Program-made: the position numbers and the translations under genes
Assembly (NCBI GenBank): GCA_003254905.1
Contig: QANU01098975.1
Coordinates: forward strand, 186,001 to 250,000
Origin: Nissolia schottii
Lineage: Eukaryota; Streptophyta; Magnoliopsida; Fabales; Fabaceae
Length of the DNA stretch: 64,000 nt
Reading direction: 5' to 3'
The notes under the pieces: generated by a model
What the model was told of the DNA's origin: nothing
Databases searched by the model: none
Seen by the model: only the letters and a program-made list of their open reading frames with translations
In this document: positions 47,335 to 57,734 of the stretch, piece after piece
Layout: the number at the start of each line of letters is the position of its first letter
Numbering within the stretch: position 1 is the first letter of the stretch

Positions 47335-49411
47335 ATGGAAGATCCCAAGTTTATTGATCCGTACCATGACCCATATGACACTCCACTTAGCCCCAGCTTT
47401 TTCAACATGCCCAACCCCACCCTATCCGATTTAACCAATAACAATAACATCCCTAGACCCAGTAGTAGTACCCTGCCCCAACAGCAAAATCATCACGGAT
47501 TTCAAGAGGGTAATTATCCCCAATATTTCGATCCAATGATCCAAGATGACTCTATCCACAATAATTTTTCCATTGAAGGAGTAGCAAGTGCATGGAACTT
47601 CGAAGCTAATCCATTATTATCACAAGAGCATGTGGATCAAGGTGATCAACCCGCTACAAATGATATCCCTGGGTCAGAGGATTTCAATGATGTCATGACA
47701 TTTTCCCATTGGCCCCAGCCACTGGTCCCATTTTCTTGTAGCTGCTGCATAGTTCTCAGAGAAATAGTTCACACAAATGGTATGCTTTCAACTTAATATG
47801 TGACCAAAACTAATGGATACACGATAATAATATTCTTCAAGTTTATCTATTTTTTTTCTTTATTATTATGATGGATTTATTCCCCCCCCCCTCCATTTGC
47901 ACTTTGTCATACATGAATGCTTTGCAGGATTTAACTTTGCAAAACTCGAGATTCATGGAAGGCCCGGCCTGATCTCTCATGCCGTTCAACATCCGGTGAT
48001 CAATGTAGATTATTCTTCCAGCAGCAACATTGAATATCAAATGATTGAGTACGTTCTAAGTCTTGGCACTACTTTCTTTTTTGTTGATTGATTTTGGCTT
48101 TATTAAAAACGCAAATCTAGTTAATTATTTGCACGTCATTTGACAGGTTCAACTACTTGAGTAGTATTATCTAAGAAATAGTTTTAGTCTGCTTTTGTCA
48201 TAGTTTAATTAGAAACTTCATGCATCTCCTTATTCAAAAAAAAAAAAAAAAGAAAAAAAGAAAAGAAAATGCATAAATTCTTGCATCAAAGGTGTTACGC
48301 AATCTAATAATGCAATCGTTGGAGGCACTCACTTCTCCGGATTTTACTCTTTCTTTTTTATTGGATATATATTTTCTTAACCTTTCTTTCATTTTGGGTG
48401 TGGGGGAGAATATGATCAGTTTTTGCAGGAAAAGCATTGAGGATGTCAAGAACTTCCTAGTGCAGTATTGTGTGGGTCAAACTTCAGCAGGGTTCTATAT
48501 TCTGCAAGATCCACTGTCTTCGTACTATGAGGCCCTCTGCATAGGAATGGAATGGATTGAAGAATTAGGTGATGACACAGACGATTTGAGTCCAAATTCA
48601 GGTTTGGGGTTCATCACCATCATCTCTCTCTAGACCATGTTAATTAATCCTCTCTTTTTACATATATTGTTTTAGATCAATATTGTGCTCAGTTTCAGTG
48701 ATTATGTTTCTGATTTGTAGATGATGACAATGAACCAGAGGGTGACAAGAGAGTTGGAAAGGGTCGTAGAAGAGCACATTATTCAGCACAGGTTAGTTAT
48801 ATCTTGCAAATTTAATATATATCAGGAAACAAGAACCATTGCATAATGCGTACATACTTCACAACAATCAAAAAGTGTTTGAATGTGTTTTTACTCGTTC
48901 CCTTATATATATTGGCAAATGAACTTCCTAGTTCAGTTCTAACTAGTCATTCAATTCAATATTGTATTGGACAGAGGGACCGAGCGGGGAAGATGACGTT
49001 GGAAGATCTCACCGATTACTTTCATCTACCGATCGAGGAAGCAGCAAAGCAAGTGAACTTATGTCCCACTGTGCTCAAGAAGATTTGCCGTAAGGCTCAA
49101 TTAGGACGATGGCCTTACCGAAAGGTTCAGTGAAGCCTGCAATATTCTTATTTTGTTTTTGATAATTTGATTTGATTTGATTCGATTTGTTGCTATGAAT
49201 GGAATTAATGTACACTTTGCTCACAAGCATGTTTTGTTAACGTGGACAGATAAGAAGCATTGCAAAGAAGATCTCAGCGCTCAAAAGAACTCTTGAGTCA
49301 AATAATGATGAAAGGTCGAGGGCCAGAATTCAGGGCGAAATTTCCAGGCTTGAAGCCAAAATTAGAGAGCATTGCGTTGGCCTATACCCAACCGCATTAG
49401 TTATTCCATGA
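47335..49411 (+). CDS. RWP-RK domain transcription factor (RKD type)
   Basis: A nuclear DNA-binding protein of 373 aa; RKD proteins control egg-cell, embryo or nitrogen-related programmes. Six exons: 47335-47779, 47928-48048, 48429-48601, 48721-48791, 48975-49124 and 49250-49411, all GT-AG and in phase. The N-terminal 150 residues are rich in Asn, Pro and Ser. The middle exons encode a conserved globular stretch (KSIEDVKNFLVQYCVGQ, ALCIGMEWIEELGDD). The RWP-RK domain runs from about 271 to 325: MTLEDLTDYFHLPIEEAAKQ, then LCPTVLKKICRKAQLGRWPYRK, with RWPYRK at 315-320 across the exon 5/6 join. A short coiled coil follows (ISALKRTLES and ISRLEAKIREH). There is no PB1 domain, so it is RKD rather than NIN-like. 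The start and the exon 1/2 join are less certain than the rest. Confidence 0.85.
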
Positions 49412-50148
49412 AATCGTCCTCCTACATCGTTTGTGTTTAATTGTTAATCAGCAGAGGAGGCCTAACCTCATTCATTCAATTAATTTAAATTTATTTTGTA
49501 CAAAATGAGCTACTAACTTGTAAAATATTTGCTAGGGTGATTTTTTGTTTGTCTGTAAAGAGGTGTGTGCATTTGAGTTAGACTTTGTGTTCGTTGATAA
49601 ATGTGTGGATATTGTAATTATTTTTTGCAACTTGTAAATATTGATTAATCATTTGATATATTATTTTGTTTCATGGAGTATACTTTTGACCTTTTGTATT
49701 ATAATATTAGATATTGATAGAGTATCGTAAAAAAATAATGACACAAATGACTTACTCCTCTTTTATCATTTTTCACATCGATTTCATGTAAACGGGATGA
49801 ACCATTTGTGAAACAAGTAAGAATGTGAGATAATGAGTAGTGCGGCAACCGCAAGGGTGGGCGGTGAGAGCAGGTAGTGGTGGTAGGCGGCAACAATGAA
49901 CATTAGCGTGCTGCAACTAATGACTAACGATGAAGCGTTAGACAAAATAAAAAATGAAAATGTTAAATACAAATTATATTATTCAATCTAATTAAATCTC
50001 TTAAAATGTGATAACTTAATATAATATATTACAAAAATTGAATTTAATATTAATTAACACTATCAAACTTTATATAATATAATATATATTTTTTCCAATC
50101 AAATGCTAATAGTTATTACAAAAAGGGGGTTCACTCACTTGGCTTCCA
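49412..50148. other. Intergenic region between the RWP-RK and PPR genes
   Basis: The first part is probably the 3' UTR of the RWP-RK gene. The rest is AT-rich with no gene seen. Confidence 0.45.
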
Positions 50149-51852
50149 ATGGCGCTGACATACCGAAGAGCCGCCATAGCGAAACCATCTTCTACTTCTT
50201 CCCTTGTAACTTCCATTACCTCACTGCTTCAAGCCCTAAACCCCCAAATCTCAAATGGCTCCTTCTCCACCAGCACTGCTTCTGAACCCCTCAAACGATT
50301 CTCACCTCACCTTACCCCAACTTTGGTCATCCAAGTCATCAAGCACCTTCACAGCAACCCTAACCACGCCCTCTTCTTCTTCAATTGGGCCTCCAATCCC
50401 CACCCCAATCCCAGGAACTACTCCCACACTCGCCCCTGTTACGCCGCCATCACTGATGCCTTGCTCTCTCACTCCCACTTCGCCACCGCCTACTCCCTCC
50501 TCAGCCGCTCAAACCACCTCTCCGACTCCCTCTTCTGCAAATTCATCGCCGCTTTGGGCGATCGCGGCGACATCAGGGGCGCCATTCACTGGTTCCACAA
50601 AGCCAAGGCCTTTTCAGGAGGGCGCTGCTTGTTCTCCTGTAACGCCGTGTTGGGTGTTCTGGTGAGGGCTAATCGGGTCAATTTGGCCAAGGGTATTTAC
50701 GACCAGGTCGTGGCGGAGGGTGTGGTGGAACCCGATGTTCTCACTTACAACACCATGATTAGGGGATTCTGCAAAATGGGCATGGTCGAGAGTGCCCTGA
50801 AGGTGTTCGATGAAATGCGTTGTGAGCCCAGCGTGATCACTTACAACACCTTGATTCACGGGTTCTGCAAGAAGGGTGATGTTGACGGTGCCAAGAGGGT
50901 TTTTGATCGGATGGTGAGTGGGAGTGAGAGGTTCAAGCCGGATGTGGTGACTTTTACTACTTTGATTGATGGGTATTCGAAGAAAGGCGAGTTTCTTCAG
51001 GCATTGCGGTGCTTGGAGGAGATGGTGAAACAGGGTTGTCACCCCAATGTCTTGACTTACAATGCTCTGATTGAAGGTCTATGCTTGAAGGGGAACGTGG
51101 ATGAGGCCAAGAAGATGATGACTAGGATGCGGTTGAATGGCTTGCGAGACAATGTTACCACAAACACCAGCATGATGAAGGGTTTTTGCATTGTGGGGAA
51201 GTCTCACGAAGCTATTAAGCACATGAAGGAAATGGTTAGTCGAGGGATGAATTTGGATGTAAAGGCATATGAAGTCATTGTCAATGAGTATTGCAAGATT
51301 AGAAAACCGAATGAAGCGGTTTTGCTTCTGAGGGAGATGGTGGCAAGGGGCATTAAGCCAAGTGTGTCAAGTTTTAATGCAGTGTTTAGACTTCTTGTGG
51401 ATATGGGGAAGCTTGATGAAGTAGTTCATCTTTTGAAGCAGATGCCTCAAATGGGCTGCTTGCCCAACTTCTTATCATATAATGTAGTGATATGTGGTCT
51501 TTGTAAAGTGAAGGGTAGGATGCAAGAAATTGAAGAGCTTGTGTGTGAGATGCTCCAGAACGGACATAACCTTGATACAACCATGTATAACTGCTTGCTT
51601 TGGGGATATTGCGAACATGGGGATGAAGAAATGGCATTGAAGACGGCTTATGACATGATTGACAAGATCTTTGTAATCAACAAAGACACTTTCTGCATTT
51701 TTGTCAAGGGATTGTCTGGAAAGGGAAAAGTGAAAGAGGCAGAGACAGTGTTTGAAGAGATGTGCAGCAGATGCCCTGTATCTGACATAAATGCTTACAA
51801 ATTGTTGCTATGTCAGTTGTGCGGGCAAGTTGAGGCAACCGAAGAACATTAA
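50149..51852 (+). CDS. Pentatricopeptide repeat protein, P class
   Basis: A single-exon gene of 567 aa. PPR proteins bind organellar RNA, one base per repeat, and guide its processing, stability or translation. Residues 1-45 are rich in Ser, Thr, Ala and Arg with few acids, consistent with a mitochondrial or plastid transit peptide. About twelve 35-residue repeats follow from near 130 to 550, for example DVLTYNTMIRGFCKMGMVES and SVITYNTLIHGFCKKGDVDG. There is no E, DYW or SMR tail, so it is P class. It is GC-rich and intron-free, as usual for the family. The first Met, MALTYRRAAIAKP, fits a targeting peptide. The target RNA could be guessed only by decoding the repeats. Confidence 0.92.
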   Translation: MALTYRRAAIAKPSSTSSLVTSITSLLQALNPQISNGSFSTSTASEPLKRFSPHLTPTLVIQVIKHLHSNPNHALFFFNWASNPHPNPRNYSHTRPCYAAITDALLSHSHFATAYSLLSRSNHLSDSLFCKFIAALGDRGDIRGAIHWFHKAKAFSGGRCLFSCNAVLGVLVRANRVNLAKGIYDQVVAEGVVEPDVLTYNTMIRGFCKMGMVESALKVFDEMRCEPSVITYNTLIHGFCKKGDVDGAKRVFDRMVSGSERFKPDVVTFTTLIDGYSKKGEFLQALRCLEEMVKQGCHPNVLTYNALIEGLCLKGNVDEAKKMMTRMRLNGLRDNVTTNTSMMKGFCIVGKSHEAIKHMKEMVSRGMNLDVKAYEVIVNEYCKIRKPNEAVLLLREMVARGIKPSVSSFNAVFRLLVDMGKLDEVVHLLKQMPQMGCLPNFLSYNVVICGLCKVKGRMQEIEELVCEMLQNGHNLDTTMYNCLLWGYCEHGDEEMALKTAYDMIDKIFVINKDTFCIFVKGLSGKGKVKEAETVFEEMCSRCPVSDINAYKLLLCQLCGQVEATEEH

Positions 51853-51994
51853 CGAGACCACCATCAAATGAATTCTTGCAGAGATATAGCGCTGGCTGGA
51901 TTTGGTGAATGCGGCACTGGAAATCTTCCCATAGTGTTCATTCTATCTATTCCAATGTAGTGTGGCACTGATGGTTGGATGGTGGTCAGTTTAG

Positions 51995-52420
51995 GAAAGT
52001 CAAGAATTTTAAGAGTCTGCACTTCAGACGCTGGAAATATATTTTCGAAGCTGTCAAAATATTGAATCCCATATCTTTTGCGGATTGTTCAAGTTAAGAA
52101 TCCCTTCCTGGTCTTTCTTCCATTTCAGTACATGCTTCAATTTCGGGAGTGATTCTAAATGAACATCTTGCAAGTTAGTTACAACCCTTGGATCTTGTTT
52201 TTTTATCAACAAGGGTCAAATATAGCCTTCATTGACTTGAACAAAAACGAGATGCTAAGTTTGTAACCAACTTGCCAGATGTTCATATAGAAACACTCCT
52301 GAAGTTAGCTGACGCATGTGCTCGAATGGAAGAAAGACCAGGAAAGGATTTTTGACTTGAACAATCTGCATCTGCTTTCTGAAGCCCAAACTCTTAAAAT
52401 ATCTTGAATACCTTATGGTA
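51995..52420. repeat. Inverted repeat, arms about 160-190 bp, roughly 80% alike
   Basis: The left arm (about 51995-52185) and right arm (about 52261-52420) are reverse complements around a spacer of about 75 bp. The best-matched core is GATTGTTCAAG...CCTGGTCTTTCTTCCATT on the left and its complement on the right. The right end is then repeated directly: CTTGAATACCTTATGGTATG occurs at about 52401 and 52463. A transcript would fold into a long hairpin. Confidence 0.7.
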
Positions 52421-52451
52421 TGGGAACAATCTGCTTTATGAAGCCCAAACA

Positions 52452-52560
52452 CTTAGAAATCTTGAATACCTTATGGTATGGGGTTGCTCTCGATTGAGGG
52501 AAATTGTAGCTATAAAGAACTTGTTAGTAAACCATTTTTTATGGCACATATTTTGTGCTA
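52452..52560 (+). pseudogene. LRR-like coding fragment
   Basis: One frame from near 52450 reads LRNLEYLMVWGCSRLREIVA, which resembles a leucine-rich repeat of CC-type plant immune receptors. No NB-ARC domain or longer frame is nearby, so it is a fragment. The family call is inference from pattern. Confidence 0.35.
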
Positions 52561-53903
52561 CTATGAGATTTAGCTTTTAAAACACTTTTGCAGGGTTTTG
52601 TGTGCATCTACTCACTGATGAGAGGTTTGTCAGCTGAGCGTGCTGGGATAAGAGAAGTGTATGAAGAGGCAAATGCAGGTGGGTTTCCTTCTTGTGATCT
52701 CTCGGTTGGAAGGGAAAAGCCTTAATGCCTTGCTGCTGAACTTGTACATTGCTGTGACCGATCTGAAACTAGGGACATTCGCACTTCAACAATACAATAC
52801 ACCAACACGAGAAGACCATTGAGCTGCATGTCATGATGGCATGGCTTCTTCTAACCAACCACGTCTCTCTCCACCTCAACCTATTGGCTTTGCATCCTTG
52901 CTACCGCCAATGCCATCATTCCCAACTTATCATTGTGATTGAACACCCAAATAACTGCAGAGATAGAGTCAACAAAGTATGAGTCATGTGTTTAATTAGT
53001 AATTAATTACTTGAGTTAAATCTATTAACTATCGAGTTTCATTTCTATGCACTTATTTTTACGATATCTTTCAATTAAAATTTATAATGTCAGTGAATTA
53101 TATATACATATTTATCGATGTAAGGATATTATAAAAATATTTTATGCTATTAGTGTATAAAAATTAGATTTATAACTATTTTAGGCAAAGAAAAAGTGTT
53201 TCTTACCAGCTATTTTTTTTTAACCAAGTTTAGTTCGTGTGACGACTTAAAATTAAAAATGCAATTTCGCTGCACTTTTACACGTCCATTAATCTTAAAA
53301 ATAATTGTTTCCTTTTAATAATTGGTGGACCACAAAATTCTTTTGTTCCTACTTAAAATGTCCAAAGTAATAAACTGCTGACATAAAATGTTTTTCCTTT
53401 TTCATAATTATAAGTGAGGATCTTACTTCCTTTTTCATTGTTACACATTGTGATTGGTGTATCACTAAATTTATACCACTATTTCATTACTATTATGAAT
53501 TAAAATATATAATACAGTGTTAAATGAAATTTGTGGAGACATTTTATCTTCTTAGAGACTTGTAGGAAGTTTGTGATGCTACATCAAAAAAAGGAAAAGA
53601 AAAATAGTTTGAGATGACGACAAAACAAAATGCAGTGTGTTTTAACCAGGGCTATTGCCCCCATTAGGGAGGGTAGCCAAACTTTATTTGAAAAAGGAAG
53701 GGGAAGGGTTTAATGAAAATTGGAAGCGGGCGCGTTGACGGACCCGATGGGGGTTTATAAAATCCGATTAAGATATTCAATTTGTTCGGATTCAAATCCG
53801 CTGCGCTGCGTAAAGCCTTATACTGAGAGAGAGAGAGAGGGGTTAAATGGTTTTCACTTCGCATATCTTTCCCTCCATTTACACACCCCACTGAGGAAGC
53901 TGA

Positions 53904-53905
<2 letters not shown>

Positions 53906-53950
<45 letters not shown>
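53906..53950 (+). repeat. (CT)n microsatellite in the Alfin-like 5' UTR
   Basis: A 45-nt CT run ends 16 bp before the ATG of the Alfin-like gene. CT-rich leaders are common in plants; this one is long and likely variable. Confidence 0.85.
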
Positions 53951-53953
<3 letters not shown>

Positions 53954-53966
53954 GAGAAAAAAATCG

Positions 53967-56900
53967 ATGGAGGGAGGTGGTGCTTACAACCCTCGGACGG
54001 TGGAAGAGGTCTTCCGAGATTTCAAGGGCCGCCGTGCTGGCATGATTAAGGCCCTCACCACTGGTCCGTAACTATCTATTATCTTTCCCACTCTCTCTCT
54101 CTCCTTTTCGTTCAATTTCAATTTTCAATTACTCCTCCTTCCTTCGTTCTTTCTTCTAACGTTTTGTCTTATTCAGATGTTGAAGAGTTCTATCAGCAGT
54201 GTGATCCCGGTACCTATTTCTCGCCTTCCTCTCCTGCTTACAGCTTGCTTACACCCTAGCCTTACTCCGTAAAATTTAGTACCGCAGCTTCTTCTTCTTT
54301 TTTTTTTTAATTTAATTATTTATTAATCGTTTTTATGGGTTTTGACTGGTTCTGACTTTTGTCAATGGCTACTCCACTATCCAATTTATTTCTCTATTTT
54401 TTTTATTAATAAAAATATATTGTATATCATGTAGTTGTGGTGTGGTATGTAGTGAAACGCAGAGCCATGACTGTAGGTTCGTGGGTGTTCCGTTTGTGCG
54501 ACGGAATTCACTTCGGGTTTGTTTCCTATGCAGCTAATTCTTTAGATACCTAAATCTTGAATTAAAATTTAAACAACAAAATCATACAAGAGTTCAACGT
54601 GTATCTATTAATAAAAGCTTTTTGGATAGATGGAGGCCTTGGCACATTAAAGTAGGGTATGTGTAAATGAAATAAAAGCTGAAATGTGGGGTGGCACTAT
54701 GGCTCCATGTGTGTGCATGGAATCGTAGTTCGAAAATTCTGTGTGTTTGTTTGTAGCTTTCAGTTAAAATTTCTATCTTTTTGTTGTTTGTACTCAGGTC
54801 ACAAAGTTTATTTGGCTGATAGAATTTCATTTGCCAGTTATATTATATCGATGCCTTCATTTTACTATTTCTTATTGATTTTCCATGCATATTTTCTTAT
54901 GAGTCATATCTGCTGGGTTACATGAATCTGAATTTTATCTGCATCTTAGATGCTTTCAGCACCAGTTGTCCTCCTAACTCAGTCTCCGATGTGACTGTTG
55001 AATTTATTACATTAATATAGTTTTGGAATTTAATGAACTGTTTGACAAGAGGGAAGTTGGAACCTACTCAGTTGACATCATAATTGGATATCATTGTTTG
55101 TTTTATGTGAATAAGATGGTTTAATCTAAAAAGGACCTTTGAGCTGTTCATGTGCTCAATGGATTAATTGTGTGTTAGAGATATAAATCCATTATTGCGC
55201 CTCCACGTAACATTTTAAGCTTCACGAGAGTTGGTTATTGACAAAGATTACCTAGGGATATTTTCACCCTTGGTGCTGGATTTTGACTTTGATGTTACCC
55301 TGTCTCTTTGTGAATGACATTGCCATGTTGGAAAGAATCTTCACAGTTTTCTGTTTGCTCTTCATTTTCTCTGTTTATCCCATGAACTAGCTGGTTGACA
55401 ATTTTTTCCCCCCTTTGGATCTTCCAAATAATGATATAAGCTGTCGCTCCCATTCCACATTATTACTGTGCCAAAATCCAATTTCCTGATTATAGCCTTT
55501 ATTTGTATAGCAATTAGCATACAAAGTTATTTTGTTGACAACAATTTTATTTTATAAACTTCAGCTGATTTGTGTAAGCTTGTGTGACACAGAGAAGGAA
55601 AACCTCTGCCTTTATGGATTTCCTAGTGAGCACTGGGAAGTCAATCTACCTGCTGAGGAGGTACCTCCAGAGCTTCCAGAGCCAGCATTGGGTATTAACT
55701 TTGCCAGGGATGGGATGCAAACAAAGGACTGGATATCTTTGGTTGCCGTCCACAGTGATGCATGGTTACTTGCTGTGGCTTTTTATTTTGGTGCTAGGTT
55801 TGGATTTGATAAGGCTGACAGGTAACTGTTTTCCTTTGTCCCTTTATAGATACATGGATTTACTCTGCTGATTAGCTTCTTTCTTTAATGATGTATGTTT
55901 GATCTGAAACTGTTTGGATGCCTGGACACTGGTTTCACATTATATTCTGGAGTTTAAACCATGGATGGTTTTGGTTTTGTTATGCGCAAAGTTATTTTGC
56001 TGCAATGGAACATTAGGTTATAATAAAAAAGAAATATTTAGATACAAAAAGTGGTCTGTGTCTGATCATTAGTACATGACTATTTTATTGGGGTTTTGGT
56101 CAGTGTCACATTTTCTATTACCCGTCATTGAATGGGAATTTTGTTGTCTTGTTTTATTTTCCTGTCATTAATCTACAGCTGGAGAGAACTCAATCATCAA
56201 GCTTTTGGAGAAACAAAAAGTTTTGTCCATACAATATCAAATAATAGATAATAATCACCTGGCGTGACAGTTCATATTTCGTGGCTTGCAATTTTGTATA
56301 CTTTTTTCCCACTATTTTTTTGGTTATAACAGCAAATGACAGTTGCTTTGTAGTTTTGTCAGAACCTTTGAAGTTCTCATTCATTTAACTGATCACAATA
56401 TGCTGATTATCCTTATCTTAGAAAAACTAGTGAATCACCCATCACTTCTCTTGATGCATGTGAAGTTACTATGAGAATTCAGTCATAAGAGAATGATTGT
56501 AGTCTTGTCTGTATGACAAACATAGGTGACTCATTATCTGATTCTAAGGACATGTTAACTTCTATAATTGTAAGGTCATAAGAACAGGGTGGTCCAAAAA
56601 ATACTAAAGGTATTTGAGGATTGGAAATGCTATTCAATACTTATTTGGTCTCGTACTTTTCTTTGAGTTTTGTAATTCTTGTTTTTCCTCTTGATAGGAA
56701 AATGTTTTTGCATCCTCTTAATCTCTTTTAATGTGCTTTCTACTGCTATCCTCTTGATAATTTTTATTAATCAGAGTGAGTATTTATTATTTATGTACCT
56801 GAATTGGAATATGACAATCCGTGTTCTTAGTATTCCTAATAGCATTTACATTCCAATGGTGGCTTTATTCCCCCTTTAAGTTTGCTAATAATGCTTCAGT

Positions 56901-57244
56901 TTGCATTCTCTCATGACTCTAGATGGTTTACCCTCACGAGTTGGTAATTGATTTCAATATATGTTTTCAGCTTTGCATCTTTCAGTAATATCTACTTTTC
57001 ATTCTTCATATGCAGGAAGCGTCTGTTTAATATGATAAATGATCTTCCAACAATATTTGAGGTTGTTTCAGGAATGGCCAAGAAACAAGGAAAGGAAAAG
57101 TCATCAGTTTCTAATCACAGCAGTAACAAATCCAAGTCAAACTCTAAGGTATGCAAGCTTGTAAATCAAACTAACCATTCATAGTAATAAGTTGCTAATG
57201 GCATAGCTTTAAGCCATAAGTTAAATACTTTTTTCTCCCAATTC

Positions 57245-57275
<31 letters not shown>

Positions 57276-57734
57276 TTAAGTTTATACAAGATTCAATGGT
57301 TAGTTTAGAGTCTTAGACTTTAGATTCTAAATATGGAGATGTATATGCTAACACTTGAACAGAAAGTAAATAAATCACCTGCAAGTTATCTGCAGTGTTG
57401 AATGAGATCTAAGGTCCGGATTTTCTTTTGGTGATAATCTCTTTTGGTCTGCCAACTGCAGAAAGGTTCTGAATCTCAAGTGAAGTATTCAAAACCAGTG
57501 CAGCCAAAGGACACCGAGGAGGATGGTCTGGAAGAGGAAGATGAGGAGGAGCATGGAGAGACTCTGTGTGGAGCCTGTGGAGAGAACTATGCGCCTGACG
57601 AGTTCTGGATATGCTGTGACATATGTGAGAAGTGGTTTCATGGAAAGTGTGTGAAGATTACCCCTGCTAGGGCTGAGCATATCAAGCAGTACAAATGTCC
57701 ATCTTGCAGCAACAACAAGAGAGCTCGACCTTGA
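53967..57734 (+). CDS. PHD finger protein, Alfin-like (AL)
   Basis: A nuclear chromatin reader; Alfin-like proteins bind histone H3 trimethylated on lysine 4 and regulate transcription, including stress and seed genes. Five exons: 53967-54063, 54177-54209, 55593-55821, 57016-57148 and 57462-57734, all GT-AG, giving 254 aa, the family length. The N-terminal Alfin domain (1 to about 130) starts with the typical [20 protein letters not shown] and continues with [16 protein letters not shown] and [18 protein letters not shown] basic, Ser-rich linker and an acidic run (about 183-196) follow. The C-terminal PHD finger (about 199-250) has the full Cys4-His-Cys3 set: CGAC, CCDIC, WFHGKC and CPSC. The aromatic cage residues of the family appear present. 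It looks intact. Confidence 0.95.

Larger units (their letters stand above)
51853..53905. other. Intergenic region with LRR-like inverted repeat
   Basis: The first part is the likely PPR 3' UTR. An inverted repeat with LRR-like coding traces lies at 51995-52530. A 43-codon frame at about 52595-52724, after a TTTTGCAG acceptor-like site, reads GFVCIYSLMRGLSAERAG and is unidentified. From 53000 on the DNA is AT-rich. Confidence 0.45.

Noticed and set aside
42624-49411. The omega-amidase and RWP-RK genes considered as a functional pair
   Set aside because: They are head to head but 830 bp apart, and no known pathway links them; shared control is only a possibility.
50255-50665. 136-codon Pro/Ser/Thr-rich frame
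   Set aside because: An alternative frame of the PPR gene; its composition comes from codon shift in GC-rich coding DNA.
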